Below, piece after piece: positions 24,865 to 36,961 of a DNA stretch of 64,000 nt (position 1 is the stretch's first letter; each line of letters opens with the position of its first letter). Both the position numbers and the translations under genes were made by a program. Source of the DNA: Vitellaria paradoxa (lineage: Eukaryota > Streptophyta > Magnoliopsida > Ericales > Sapotaceae); contig CM034240.1 in the NCBI GenBank assembly GCA_019916065.1, positions 40,822,561 through 40,886,560 on the forward strand. The letters run 5' to 3'. The notes under the pieces are model-generated. The model made no database searches, was not told where the DNA came from, and was given only the letters and a program-made list of their open reading frames with translations.

Positions 24865-25083
24865 CAGCGACCGCTTTAAGCGGTCGCTAATACGGTCGCT
24901 ACAACCATATTAGCGACCGCTTAGAGCGGTCGCGCGAATTTTTTCGTCGTCGATGCCTTGCCGCACGGGATTAGCGACAGAGGTTTAAGCGACCGCCATA
25001 AGCGGTCGCTAATATTGTTTTAGCGACCGCTTCAAGCGGTCGCCCGAGATTTCCATTCGCCAATTCCCCAACCTCTAGTAGTG
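24865..25083. repeat. Right terminal and subterminal repeats of the CACTA element
   Basis: Four GCGACCG and five CGGTCGC motifs in hairpin pairs (for example TAGCGACCGCTTCAAGCGGT) end at CTAGTAGTG. The array is about half as long as the left one. Confidence 0.85.
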
Positions 25084-28000
25084 AAATAATATTTTAAAAA
25101 ACTTAAAAATAAAATAAAATAAAGACGAAAAATCAAAAGACGCTAAGTTAGTTCATGCAAAATGAAAAAAAATGTCAATTTCTACTTCAGTCATAGAGCG
25201 TACACTTTAAATTACATATAGATGTTATATATTAACATTCTCGGACATTTTTGTTAGCTACAAAACGTGTACTTGCTCCACCCCCAACAAACAAAATTTT
25301 CTGGCTTTGTCTACGTGCATATAAACAATTCCTTTGACCTCGCAAAAGCCGAAGCCTCGTACCTAGGGGCCATTCATTTTGCTTTCTCTCAATCTTGCAT
25401 TTGTAAGCCTAAATTTGGGATCAGCCTGGTTTTGTAGTAATTAAGGATAATTTGGGACATCAAATTTTGAATGGCAATGGAGAGTTGGGGAGGTTGAAGA
25501 GAATCTTTCCACTTTAGGACGTAACCCATGTTTCGTTGTTTGTCTGCCTGCTCGGAGGCTCGGAGCTGATCAGCCCAGCCCAGGCCATGGAAGCCTATTG
25601 GGCTATCATTTAATGAGTTCAGTTAATACGCACGCCTGCAAGGCCATTGACCCCAGTACTCTAAAAAATTATGCCGGCAAGAACCGAAGTTTGATTATTG
25701 GAGAGAAAAAGAAAAAAGAAATGGTGAAAAATAATAATTTTATTTTATTTTTTTCTATAGTTAGAAAAATTATAAGAAAATAAATAGATATTTGATTAAA
25801 AAATAAATTTTTATTTAAAAAATCATTAAAAATTAAGTATTACACGAGTAATTTATCTCATCACTTTTTGAAGTATAAAAGAATTAGCGAATAATCTATA
25901 CCTACGACACTCCTCAACTAAAATAAAATATGTATGTATTTTTGTACCCTCTCTCTTTCTCTATCGGGGCAACATAATATTAACAAGTAAATTTTTTGTC
26001 TTTCTCAGTATAACTCTTTAAATTTTATCATTAAGTTCAACTCAATGATTTATCAGAATGTGAAGTGACACAAAGATAGAGCGAGAGTTTGAGGAAAAAG
26101 TTTGTAAAAAATTTTAGCTATTTGTTGAAGAATAAAATTCAATCCCAACATTTGAATTTTAGTTTATAAGATGGATATTTTTAAAATGTATTGTGTTTTA
26201 TCATATAGATATAGGTATCGTCAACTTTATTAATTTAAATTTAAAATTAAAATTTAGAAAAAAAAATCATCCCGCAAATACTAATTTTATTCAAATATTT
26301 GTAAAAATAAAAAAATAGAACAATGAATATAAAATTTTAATTAGTTTTATGAAAATAACTCAAATAAAAAATATTATTATTAATTATACGTGCTTTATAA
26401 AACAAAACAAATACAGTCAATATGACTAATTTAAATTTAAAATTAGAATTTTAAAAAATAACTATTTCCAAGCGTAATTAATATTTAATATTTTTTCTAC
26501 TTTTAAATGTTCAAAATATTAAGAGTTGTTGTTATAAAAAAAATAATCTAATTATTATTTAAACTTTTTCAATTTGTGTTTCTTAATTCAATTCCATTTC
26601 TTATTTGTAGTTTTGATTTAATTACTAATATAATTGAAGAAGGTAGGTCTCTTTTCAAAAACCTATGAATTTTTTATATTTATTAAGATTATATGTTACA
26701 ATTCTTGTGCTTTTATAAGCAAAAGAAAAAGTAAATTTATAGTGTTTTGGTGATGTGAAACAAAAAAATAAAAGTTTTGATAGGAAGTTTTGGTTTGCAA
26801 AAAGAATTTCAACCACTTGTTAAAAAATAAAATTTAATCTTAGCCATTGAATCTTAGTTTGTGAGAGAGATATTTTCAAAATCCGTCCTATTTTAATATA
26901 TAGATAAGAAATATAAAAAAATAGGAAAGAGAAAAAAGGAAAAAAAAAGGTAATAAAAGTGTAAAATATAAAATCTGAAATCCATGTCCTATCCGAGTGG
27001 ATTAGAGAAGTTAAGAAAATAAAAATTATAATTCATCAATAAATAATTAAGTTTTAATAATTTAATTATTTTTTAATTTTGCAAATTTCATAATTTTTTC
27101 TCTTTTTTTCACCACAGACCAAATAAAATAAATAAATTTGAATCTCTTCCCTTTAACAAATTCTTGATCTAGACGTAATAATTTGAAAATCTTAGGCCAA
27201 AAAACAATAAAATAAAATAAAAATGACCTTTTTTGTTCGGCTAAATTAGTGAGCATTGACTCCATATATTAGGGTAAAGCAGCATCGAATTGAATTTTAA
27301 TTTATTTAAACTTAATTTAATAAGAAATTATATGATTTAAATTTGACTTAAAGAAATATTTATATATATATATATTAATTTTTGATTCGTTAATAATTTG
27401 AATATAATGTGGTTTTGATCTAAAATAATTAAATTGAATAGCTTGAGTAAACTTTAACAATATGTTTTTGTTGTAAATATTTGCTGAGTCTTCAAATCAA
27501 GCAGCTCTCGGTTTGAACTAAGTTCGAAATTTTATACAATCAAAATTGGCCCTTAAATTTAACTTAAATAGGATTTCCTTTGAGCTGAAGTTACACCGAA
27601 CTTGAATAAATCATAAATAACTTTGTTATATTCCACCTCTATTTATAATTTAAATTCATTTTAATTTGTTTTTTTTTTAATTTTATATTCTCTCGCACAG
27701 CTGCTTGTAAATATATATCTTCTAGACTATTCTTATTAGTCTGAAAAATATGAATATACTTACAATGTTAAATTTTAATTTAACAATTCTAATTTTATTA
27801 TTCTCAAGCGAGAGACGTCAGTATTTAATCTGCCAGTATATATTAAAAATTAAATTACCTTATCAAAAGCAACTAAGAGAAAAAAGGGAAAGCCAGCACC
27901 AAATGTATGAAATTAGTCCCGTGACATTGGATTTGTGAGCCGTCAAACTAAAATTAGATAATTTACGACAAACGTGAGTTTAAAAATTTCTGTTTATAAT

Positions 28001-30800
28001 TTTTAAACTTAATTTTATTATAACTTATTCACTTTTAATCCAACGACTTACAAAATCGTAAGATATTACGGGTGCAACGTCACAATTTATTTATTCTCCA
28101 ATACAACTAGGAGACCCTAAAAGGCTTGGAAAGAAAACAATACTTCACATCAAAGCATTGTCAATACTACTTTTTCTACTTCATTTTTCCATCATGGGGG
28201 TTTCAATCCTTTTTCTTTCCATAATTCTCTTTCTTTCCATCCACCATAATCTTAAAAAGGGGCCTTTTTCTAGGTGCATCCCACCGCCCGCACGCAGCCC
28301 CTATTCTACGCACTTTGGTCCCTTAAGCAACGTCTGTCCGACGTGTTTGCGGTTCGACATATCGCTGTTAGGTTGTCCGTTTCACTACTTTCTTTTCCTT
28401 AGTCATTTAGTAATATATTTATAGTGTTACATATTTATTTTAATATATAACCAGGCACTAACCATTATATATATATATATATATATAATTGCTATATCAA
28501 GCACTACTTTTTGAATCAAGTTCCCTACCCCTGAAGTCTTCTTTTGAGCTTCATGTTGAATACAAAATCGAATCACTTTGGAATGGTGCTCTATTTTTTG
28601 TTATTTTTTTTCCGGGGCTAATTTTGTTATTTCACTTGTTGCATGTACGTTTTTCCTCCTTATTTCTCAATCCTTATGTTTATATAATTTATGTGTTTTT
28701 AACAAGAAAATGATGAGAAGAAAATAAATATTTAATAACTTTTGAGCGTGACTAAAAAAAAAAATTATATATGAATTATGAAGTGTCATAACAATATCAT
28801 AATTTTAAAAATCTCATTAAATATTCTATACTCCGAATTAAAAATTTTGTACCTATGAGATTGGCTCTGTCCCTCTCCCCTCAAAAATTATAAAAAGTTG
28901 TTAAAAATTGTTAAAAATTATTACTTACTTCACTAAACGAACCAAAAATTACGACTAGTAACTTTTGGCCAAAAAATACCAAAATTTGTTAAAATTTAAA
29001 CTTCTAAATAACTTTAATTTTGAAGAATGAATATCTGAGTTAATACTTAAAATAAAAAATAATAAGAATAATTGTCAGGCTGGATTGGAATCCTGGACAT
29101 TTATGTTTGTAGAGTGATACTGCATAATTACTTGCGAGTGCCATTCAAAATATTTTAATTAATTGAAAATTCTTGTCTAATTTATTTATATTTGAATGAT
29201 TCAAAATCAAAATAGCAAAAGAAGCTTCAAGGACAGAGATGCCCTAATGGGAAGGCTAAAGATGACTTTACACAGAATTTTCTCACGTGGTCTTGACATG
29301 TAAAAACAACTTTAATAAAGCCTGGTAGAAAAGAAAAAGGTGAAAAAGAAATTAAAAAAAAATATTAAAACCAGAAATGTTTATTGGCGCTGGCCAGTGA
29401 CGGAGCGTAAGAATAAAACGTTTCCCGGGACCCAATTTTGCCCTTTGTCGAAAGGGCATTTGGTCGGGTGGCCATCAATGCAAAAAATTACTCAAGTTTT
29501 TAACTAATTAAACGGGCGTTTGGAAGAGAAAAAAAATTAATTTTTATAAATTTTTATTATTATTTAGTCATTCATATTTTTCGTGCATTCATTTTAAAAT
29601 TCTAAATTTTATAAATTTTACTAACTTTTACAAACTTTTGCTAATTTTCATATATTTTTATCAATTTTTTATAATTTCTATTAATTTTGCGGCAACTTTT
29701 CTGGCTAGAACTATTCAAACGAGCCGGTGAAATCACATTTGAATGAGTTTGGTCAACATTTTTGAGTTGTGCTAACTAAACACCAAAAAATAATCGACAA
29801 ACGTTACTTTGTTTATTTATTTATTTTTGTCTTCCAAACACCACTTAATTTCTAGTTCTATTCACATTTATTTAAAACTGAATTCGAATTCAACATTTCA
29901 AAAAAAAAAAAAAATAAGGAATTCGAATTCAAACTTAAGGTCTATTTGGCACAACAAAAAATTTTCGAAATCTCTGAAAATATTTAAAAACTTCTACAAT
30001 TTTTTGACACATGTTGCACCCCTCACCCTTCGTGAAATTTCTATAAATTTATATATATTTACATATCCCAATAAATTTTTATAAATCTTAATAGATTTTT
30101 TATAAATCCTAATAACATTCCACAAACCCAATAATTTTTTTACAAATTCTAAAAATTTTTTAACTATTTTCAATAAATTTTGACATAAAACCACTCTGAT
30201 GGAACCCGAAAAACCATTCGGACGAATTCTCTCTCCAAAAAATTGACGCAAAAAAGTCAAAAAATTTCACTATTCATCTCTAAAAAATGTGATTCAATGG
30301 TTGTGCGCTAAACGTCAAAAAGCTTCTTAAACTATATTTTTCATTTTTTTTTCCTTATTTTTCACCGCGTTAAACCAATCCTTAATCTTACTTAACTTGA
30401 AAGATTGTAAGTCAGTTTGATAAAATAAAATACCTTTTTTATAATATTTTTACTTAAAAATAATATTATTTTCATTTAATTGAAGTCTATATTTTAATTT
30501 ATTATATTTTAAACTAAAATAACATTATTTTAGATAATTAAATTATTTTTGTAAGCCAAATTAGAATCTAAATTATTATTTATTAAATTAAATTTGACAT
30601 AAGTTAAAATTTGTTTCGTCACCACTTGATTCCTCATCTAATTTTGTACGAAGAATTTGTAATGATCTTCTTCTTACTTGAGGGAAAGCACGTAATTCTG
30701 CTTCTTGTCATTCATTTAAAAATTGCACTAAACTTTCTAAAGATAATTAAGCACCATTTAAAAAAAAAAAAATGTAAGCATGTAATCCTGTTATTTGAAT
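25084..30800. other. AT-rich intergenic region, no gene seen
   Basis: About 5.7 kb. 26270-26480 is a copy of the 220-bp dispersed AT-rich repeat. 28466-28488 is (TA)n. 28870-29010 resembles the low-complexity family at 6.95-7.27 kb. 29950-30370 belongs to the family seen near 9.9 and 57.5 kb. Stretches of more normal composition (25.2-25.7, 28.26-28.40 and 29.2-29.5 kb) carry no frame I recognise. Confidence 0.5.
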
Positions 30801-30811
30801 TCGAAAGTTAT

Positions 30812-30914
30812 TATCGGCTTAGATATTGTGCGACAGAAAAAACAAATTGCCCACGTGTCTCTTGCCCACGTGTCAGCCATCTATCGGCTTAGATCCTGTG
30901 TGACAGAAAAAACT
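30812..30914 (+). promoter_or_regulatory. Duplicated ABRE/G-box block upstream of Di19
   Basis: Two CCCACGTGTC elements (CACGTG at 30852-30857 and 30867-30872) lie 15 bp apart. They are flanked by a 33-bp direct repeat, TATCGGCTTAGAT...GACAGAAAAAAC, at 30812-30844 and 30882-30914. CCACGTGTC is an ABA-responsive G-box, which suits a gene of the dehydration-induced family. The block is about 270-370 bp before the start codon. Confidence 0.65.
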
Positions 30915-31183
30915 CACAAACAGTAGGAAACCCCGTAGGTTATGTAAGACACACACAGCACAACACACATCCCATGAATTATCATCAGCTGACAGCTGCT
31001 GCTGATTAACTTCTCTTCTTTCTCTTTCCTCTCAATCGCAGCCTCACCCCTTTATTTTTTTTAGTTTGTTGGGTTCTCCTCTGAGTTCCACTCTTTGAGG
31101 TCATTTTCCACTGAAAATAGGACAGGCACGTTCTTCGCTCGGAAAACTGACAGACCAAAGTTAACTGAGGAAAAAAAAAAAAA

Positions 31184-33374
31184 ATGGATGTGGACTTCTT
31201 TGCGGCGAGGGTTCACTCAGCCAAGCACTTCTCTTCTCTCCAAGCTGCCCGTCTCAACCACAACTTAGGTACCGACCAGCGCAGCATTTCATCACTCACG
31301 CCCTCTGTTTTTTCTTGCAAAAGCTTACCGTTTTGTGAAATAATTGTATTATTTGACTTGGGTATTATCAGCTAGATTGATAGATTCACCTTCTGGGTAT
31401 TTGAAAAATGGGGTTTCAGGGGACCTCCTCTATCGTTTTTCTTATTCCTTGGATTGCTGATATAGCTGGTGTCTTTGAGTTTTTAGAATTTGAAGAAATG
31501 GGATTTATGGGACTTCTCTTGTTTATCTTATTGCTTGACTGTTGATATATTTTTGTTGGTATTCACAATTTCACATACAGTTCTTTCTTTTTTTTTTTTA
31601 TTAATTTGTTATATATTTATATTCCCAAATTTCAATTTCTTGTCCCTTTTGACATTAGTTTACTCGCGTTTGAATTGACAATCTTGAGTGGTATGGCTAC
31701 ATCTCAACAGCTCATTCTGATCTTGCCTTAAATATTTTCCTTTTTTTTTTTGGTTTTTACTTCCTGTTTCACTTTTGAATTGTCAGTGACTAATAAAGCA
31801 GTTAGATTTCTCTTGATGCAATTGGGAATTTGTTTTATCATTGCATTGTTGTAAGGGTCAACACCTAGAATAGTCTTGGTACAATTGGGTTTGCCTAGTC
31901 TTTCAGTTATCAGGTGTTGGGTTAGAGCTCTTATTTTAAGGCCATGGCTCATTTCGACCAACAGTCCTGTAATGACTTATGGTAACAATCTCATATTTCA
32001 CCTTTCTCTCTCTCTGAGATTGTGTTTTATATTTGAAATAGAGAATCATTTGAACAAGGATGGCTCGGAAGGAGACGATGATGATGATGCAAGAGCTTAC
32101 TTTCCATGCCCTTTTTGTTACATGGAGATTGAGCTTCAAATTCTATGCAGTCATTTGCAGGAAGAGCACTGCTTTGACTTAAAAAATGCGGTATTATTGA
32201 TATCTATACAAGACTACTCTGGACTGAGTTCTTTCCCTTGACGCCTTAATCCCTTTGATGATGATACTATTTCAGGTTTGTCCTTTGTGTGCTGCAAATC
32301 TAGGGAAAGATGCAATCGGACATTTTACAATGCATCATTCTAATTCAATCAAGGTTTTAATCTACTAACTTTCGGTCCTTAAACAATTCTGCAATAAAAT
32401 TTGTCTTGAATAGTAGTTTTGCTAATGTTGTGTTCTTTGCAGAGGAGGAGAAAGTCTCAAAAATCCGGCTTATGGAGCAATAGTTCCACAACGCTTGGGA
32501 AGGACTTGCGAGAACTAAACTCGTTTCTTGGTTCGAGTTCGAAGAGTAGGAGAGGCAAGGTGCATGACTCTGCGCCTGATCCTCTACTCTCACCCTTTCT
32601 CTGCAACTTATCTCTTCCAGACCTTAATGGTAGCCAGGAAGATGAATGTTCTACTGCAGCCTCGACCGGTTCTGATATGACAAGGTATCTTCCTTTTTCC
32701 AAATGACATTGTTTTAGGTCAATTTAATAGGAGAGCTTTGGATGTAACCAGTGAGAGTGGATTCGTGTAGAACTAGTTAGAGAAGATTGTTTCATGTTGT
32801 TTCTGACTAATTTGATGGCTTGTAAAAAGGATATGAGCTATGAAACACATACACTTGGAAATGGGTTCTTATCCGTATTCAACATGTATCATGCAGATAT
32901 TGAAAATGGGATTTCTATCTGTATCCGATATATATCCAAACAGATATAGCCGTCAAATATACCGAAAAATATGATAGATATGTCACGTGTCATGTGCGGT
33001 TATTATATCATTTTTTTTTTCAAATACATAATTAAGACAAGCTAGCTAGATTTATTTTCACATTGTTTAGAAAAATGATGTGTAGGATGAGTTGCACCTT
33101 TTTCCCTAATTTTTCATTATTTGCATTTGAAATGTGGCAGAGATTTGATTTGCTCTACCGACCAAAGAGAAGACTTGATTACTCTGCCTGAGACAATTGT
33201 TCTAGTTTTCTTGGACTGGAGGGTTAAATACTAATGTAATGATATATTGTTGATACTCTCTGCTTGTGCAGCACTGCATCAACCGGGTCGGATATATTTC
33301 AAGAAGAGGATTACGAAGAGAGAAGGCAGAGAGCTGCATTCTTCCAAGAATTGATAGCTTCAACCATTTTCTAG
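31184..33374 (+). CDS. DI19: Di19-type zinc-finger protein (dehydration-induced 19)
   Basis: Five exons: 31184-31268, 32042-32190, 32276-32353, 32443-32684 and 33272-33374. All are GT-AG and in frame, giving 218 aa. The N-terminus MDVDFFAARVHSAKHFSSLQ is the conserved Di19 opening. A run of Asp (40-44) precedes the Di19 zinc-binding domain (about 47-104) with two atypical C2H2 fingers: Cys51/Cys54 with His66/His71, and Cys80/Cys83 with His94/His98 or 99. A basic RRRK at 105-108 may serve nuclear import. The C-terminal Di19_C region (about 110-218) has a Ser-rich stretch, two STGSD copies across the last intron, and the ending QRAAFFQELIASTIF typical of the family. Members are nuclear factors acting in drought, salt and ABA responses. 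The length is usual for the family. Confidence 0.95.
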
Positions 33375-36300
33375 GAGCCGCTGGACCATAGTCTGGGAAT
33401 TGTAGGTAGTTGGTTTTTACTCATATGGCCATCAATGGTGCTGTATCAACAGAGACCGGATTGTGCTCCGGATGGATTATTAGAAGAACATCAACTAGCA
33501 CAGATGGCCCATTTACCTACAGTTGCTCTAGATGACTATTATGTATCTATGTATGTATGCATCTCCATAAAAATAATAATAATAATAATAATTATGTATC
33601 TGAAAGGCTGTAGGGAACCGTAACAGAACTTTCTTGGTTAAGCATTTTACATTTCATTCGAGTTAAATTTAAGCTGAATACGATTAGCTTAATTATTTTT
33701 TACTATTTTTTACAAATTTAAACATATCAAGCTCAATCTATAAATTAGATACAAAATTAATTTTGATTTAATGAACCGATCTGGAACAAACTTTTCGTGA
33801 ACTAAACTCAAAATCGAACTCAATAAGTTTACTTCAAAACCTTACATCGCAAGCTACTTTGCAGCACAAATGGGGTGTTAAAAATTGTAAAAATTAGCAT
33901 AAATTTGTAAAAAGTTCAATTTTGTAAAAATTACAATTTTGTAATTTATGCAGTAAACAAAAAAAACTTAAATCTTATAGAGACTTAAGAAATTTTGTAG
34001 AATTTTGTAAAACTCCAAACGAGCCCAAAGTCAATTTTGATTGAGACCCGAGGAGGGTTATGCTGCAAAATAGGGGATAGACAATGCATATTGCACCTCC
34101 TGGTGTGTTTTGTACTCAGGGTACAAAATTGGTGGCCTTGCAATTAAAACCCAAATCTCTTTGTTTTCAATAAAATCTCATGATAGTTGAACAGCTCAAA
34201 TAACCTGATTTGGAACCATGGAGCAATAGAAAACAACAGGGTAAGAATTGCTACCAAAAATCAACTCTGTCGTATTAAAAACAAAAAATCGCAAACTAAT
34301 AATATCACAGAACAGGGGCATCCATGACAGCCTCTTTAAAATATTGAAAAAATACTACCCTCCTTTGCATTCCTTACTATATTTAAACATTCATTTTCAA
34401 ATCTTTCTTTATCATTAAAGTCAAAAGGAGAAACCATACAAGAGATATTTAATTAATAAACTGAGCAGGAGAAACTATATTTGGCATTAAAACATTTAAA
34501 GAACAACCACAGTGTTTCCCTATACACTGGGGGAGCACTGTAACTAGTCCTCGACATAGAGAGTCGATCGAAAATATGGAGAGCAAACAAAGCCTCTCCC
34601 TTGGTTATGCAAGCTGCTGTGGCTGCCCTTGCAAGCTGCTAATGTCCTTGTGAGGTTGTGTGGGCAACCCAACTCAGAGAGGAAGCTTGGGAAAAGATAA
34701 CCACAACCCACTTCGAATAGCCCTAATAACGGTGGCATGCCCAGTTCAGGACCAATGTAATCAAATTCCAGAAGCAGCAAGATCATTTCTTTGAAGGAAC
34801 CAGCCCAAGTCCTCAACGAAAGGGTGAATGGTGAACCTCATAGCCAGGCACACAGCTTGTGGGACTTGAATTATCTAACATAGCCACCTCAAGTCTGCTT
34901 CCAATCCCGCTAGAACTAGAAGGATAAAGAGCTGACTAATATATAAAACTAGAACTAGAAGGATTCAGAGCTGATTAATATATAACAGTAATGAGAAGTC
35001 TGACAAATAATTAACTAAAAACAACGCGGCACTTTAACATTCTATTAAAACAATGAAACCAAACTGATAAGCAATTTAGCACTTCCAAACCAAAATCCGC
35101 CAGGCCCTTCCAAGGCCATGCCATGAGTTCACATTTGTTACTAGACAATGTCAATTATACTAGTTGGCATGCCCATCACTCCCAAACTGCTATTCTATGA
35201 AGCACAAATGCGGATACAAGTACGGATACGGGATACATCAATTTTTAAAAAATAAGAATACGGACATGACGAAAATACTACAAAAAAATAAAATAAAATA
35301 TATATTGTCTAAAATATTTTTTGAAAACATAAGAATACCATTCTTTAGAATCGTCGTTAATTGCGTCTTAGGTCTTCCAAGATTTGTATTAAGTTATATT
35401 TTAATTATTTACAATTTGACCCCTAATTACATTTATCATATCAATTTTACCCCGAATAAAGTCTTAAATATTACCTGTGAACCTCCGTCATATCCTAAAA
35501 GTATCCTTTCCGCATTCTATGCAAAATAAAAAATAAAAAAATCAGGAAATGCCACGATACGTATCCTAGCATATCCGAGCTATATCTGTGTCCCCTAAAT
35601 ATCCGATACAAGTGCGGCATAACTGCTATCATGCTGAAAACTGGACATTTCATAGATGATAACAAACAGTTGAGTTCTTTTTAAAGAACTGATGAGTCCA
35701 GAGATGATACATGAGATTTGTGTAAATGGTCCCCCCCCCCCAAAAAAAAAAAACCACACATACACACACACACACACACAGTGACAGAGAGAGCAAATGT
35801 TTCCTGTTAAAAGACAATGAAGCATAACAAGAAAAATTAACCCATCCTAAGACGAGGCTTTTTCCATCATGAAACCAATAACAAGCTAAATTCAAATACA
35901 GGTTTAAGTATGAGGCTTACACCGGAGTTCAGTCTGTGGAGCAAGACAGATTATTGAGCCACTCGAGCACCAAAAAAGTAATGATCAAAAGGCTAAACCA
36001 GGAGTAGAGCAAGACAGATTCCTGAGGAACTAGAGCATGCAAAAACTGATTATCAAAATCTAAAGAACAGTTTATGATTGGGAGGAATTTAATTATGCAA
36101 AAAAAATCAGCAGGCTTTACACTGAAATTCATATTTTTTTCATACAGTTTCTACTAGTTTAGCATGCTGCATGTCATCATAACCCCTAAAGTTACAAGTT
36201 CATGACAAACGTAGCAGACTCGCTATAATGCGGTCGCGTAAAATATTTATCTTTCTATTTTGTCCACATTTCTAATCGAAATCCTAGTTTTTACTTGATG

Positions 36301-36961
36301 AATAACAGAAATTCATTATAATCTAACTAGACTCAGAAAGTTGTCAAGATATTTAAGAGCAACTTTGCTACATTGGAGATTTGTAGTGTATTCCCTTATA
36401 AACCAATTCAAGAGTCTATAGCAGATGTCAAACCAACGCTAGGAACAAATACATTTTGTAACCTCAACTCAGAGCCAATATAAATTGCAGGCACACCCCA
36501 ATGAATCATTGAACAAATGATAAACAATTAGCTGCACCTAACATTCCAGAAGTATCACCTATCCAAAAAAAAAAAAAAAAATTCCAAAAGATTTCTCTTC
36601 GACATAAGCACAGAAATGATGATCTTAAAGAAAATTACAACTAGGATAAGTGGAAAATTAACATGGGCATAGTTGCAAAATATCCTCATCTCTTCTAGAA
36701 AGTAAAAATTTCGACAACTTGATGATCCATAGCCCAACATCTGAAGTAATAAGGAAAAAGTAAATCACATTAAATCATCACAAGAATATCGTCCAACTAA
36801 ACTAATGTGCTAGGACATAACAACCAAACAAAAAAACTGCTGCATATATGACATTAAGATTCAGGATGTTGAGAAATAGCAAAACAAATTTAATAAAATC
36901 AAAGATATAAACTTTGAAACAAGGCAAAAGTGAACGATAAAGAAGATCAAGTGGGTCGCTG
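33375..36961. other. Region between Di19 and EF-Tu, no gene recognised
   Basis: Holds the 3' untranslated part of Di19 (to about 33.65 kb) and an AT-rich foldback-like stretch at 33890-34030. A segment at about 34.5-34.9 kb has a 90-codon minus-strand frame I do not recognise. 35200-35625 is a repeat of GGATAC / GATACG words (also near 32.9-33.0 kb). A C-run joined to an A-run (35730-35750) and (CA)n at 35758-35780 follow. The right part (36.1-36.96 kb) is probably the EF-Tu 3' untranslated region. Confidence 0.45.
35200..35625. repeat. Dispersed GATAC-rich repeat
   Basis: Begins ATGCGGATACAAGTACGGAT and ends CCGATACAAGTGCGGCATA. A related fragment with CCGATATATATCC lies at about 32915-33000, inside the fourth intron of Di19. 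No coding content. Confidence 0.45.

Larger units (their letters stand above)
14721..25083 (-). mobile_element. Complete CACTA (En/Spm) DNA transposon
   Basis: 10,363 bp. The left end reads CACTAGTAGAAAG. The right end, reverse-complemented, reads CACTACTAGAGGT, so the termini form the short inverted repeats of the CACTA superfamily. AAA flanks both ends (14718-14720 and 25084-25086), matching the 3-bp target duplication of this family. Next to both ends are arrays of GCGACCG / CGGTCGC subterminal repeats. The interior encodes, on the minus strand, a tnp2-type transposase (17470-20837) and an En/Spm-type second protein (15562-17269). Both have open frames through every intron I could place. 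Transcription would start on the right side, so the right end is the 5' end of the element. Confidence 0.93.

Noticed and set aside
31876..32241. 121-codon plus frame that runs through Di19 intron 1 into exon 2
   Set aside because: The conserved Di19 N-terminus is encoded by the exon at 31184-31268; the frame is open only by chance through the intron and ends at a stop in intron 2.
34544..34816. 90-codon minus-strand frame between Di19 and EF-Tu
   Set aside because: No recognisable domain and no neighbouring exons in frame; kept only as a note in the intergenic entry.
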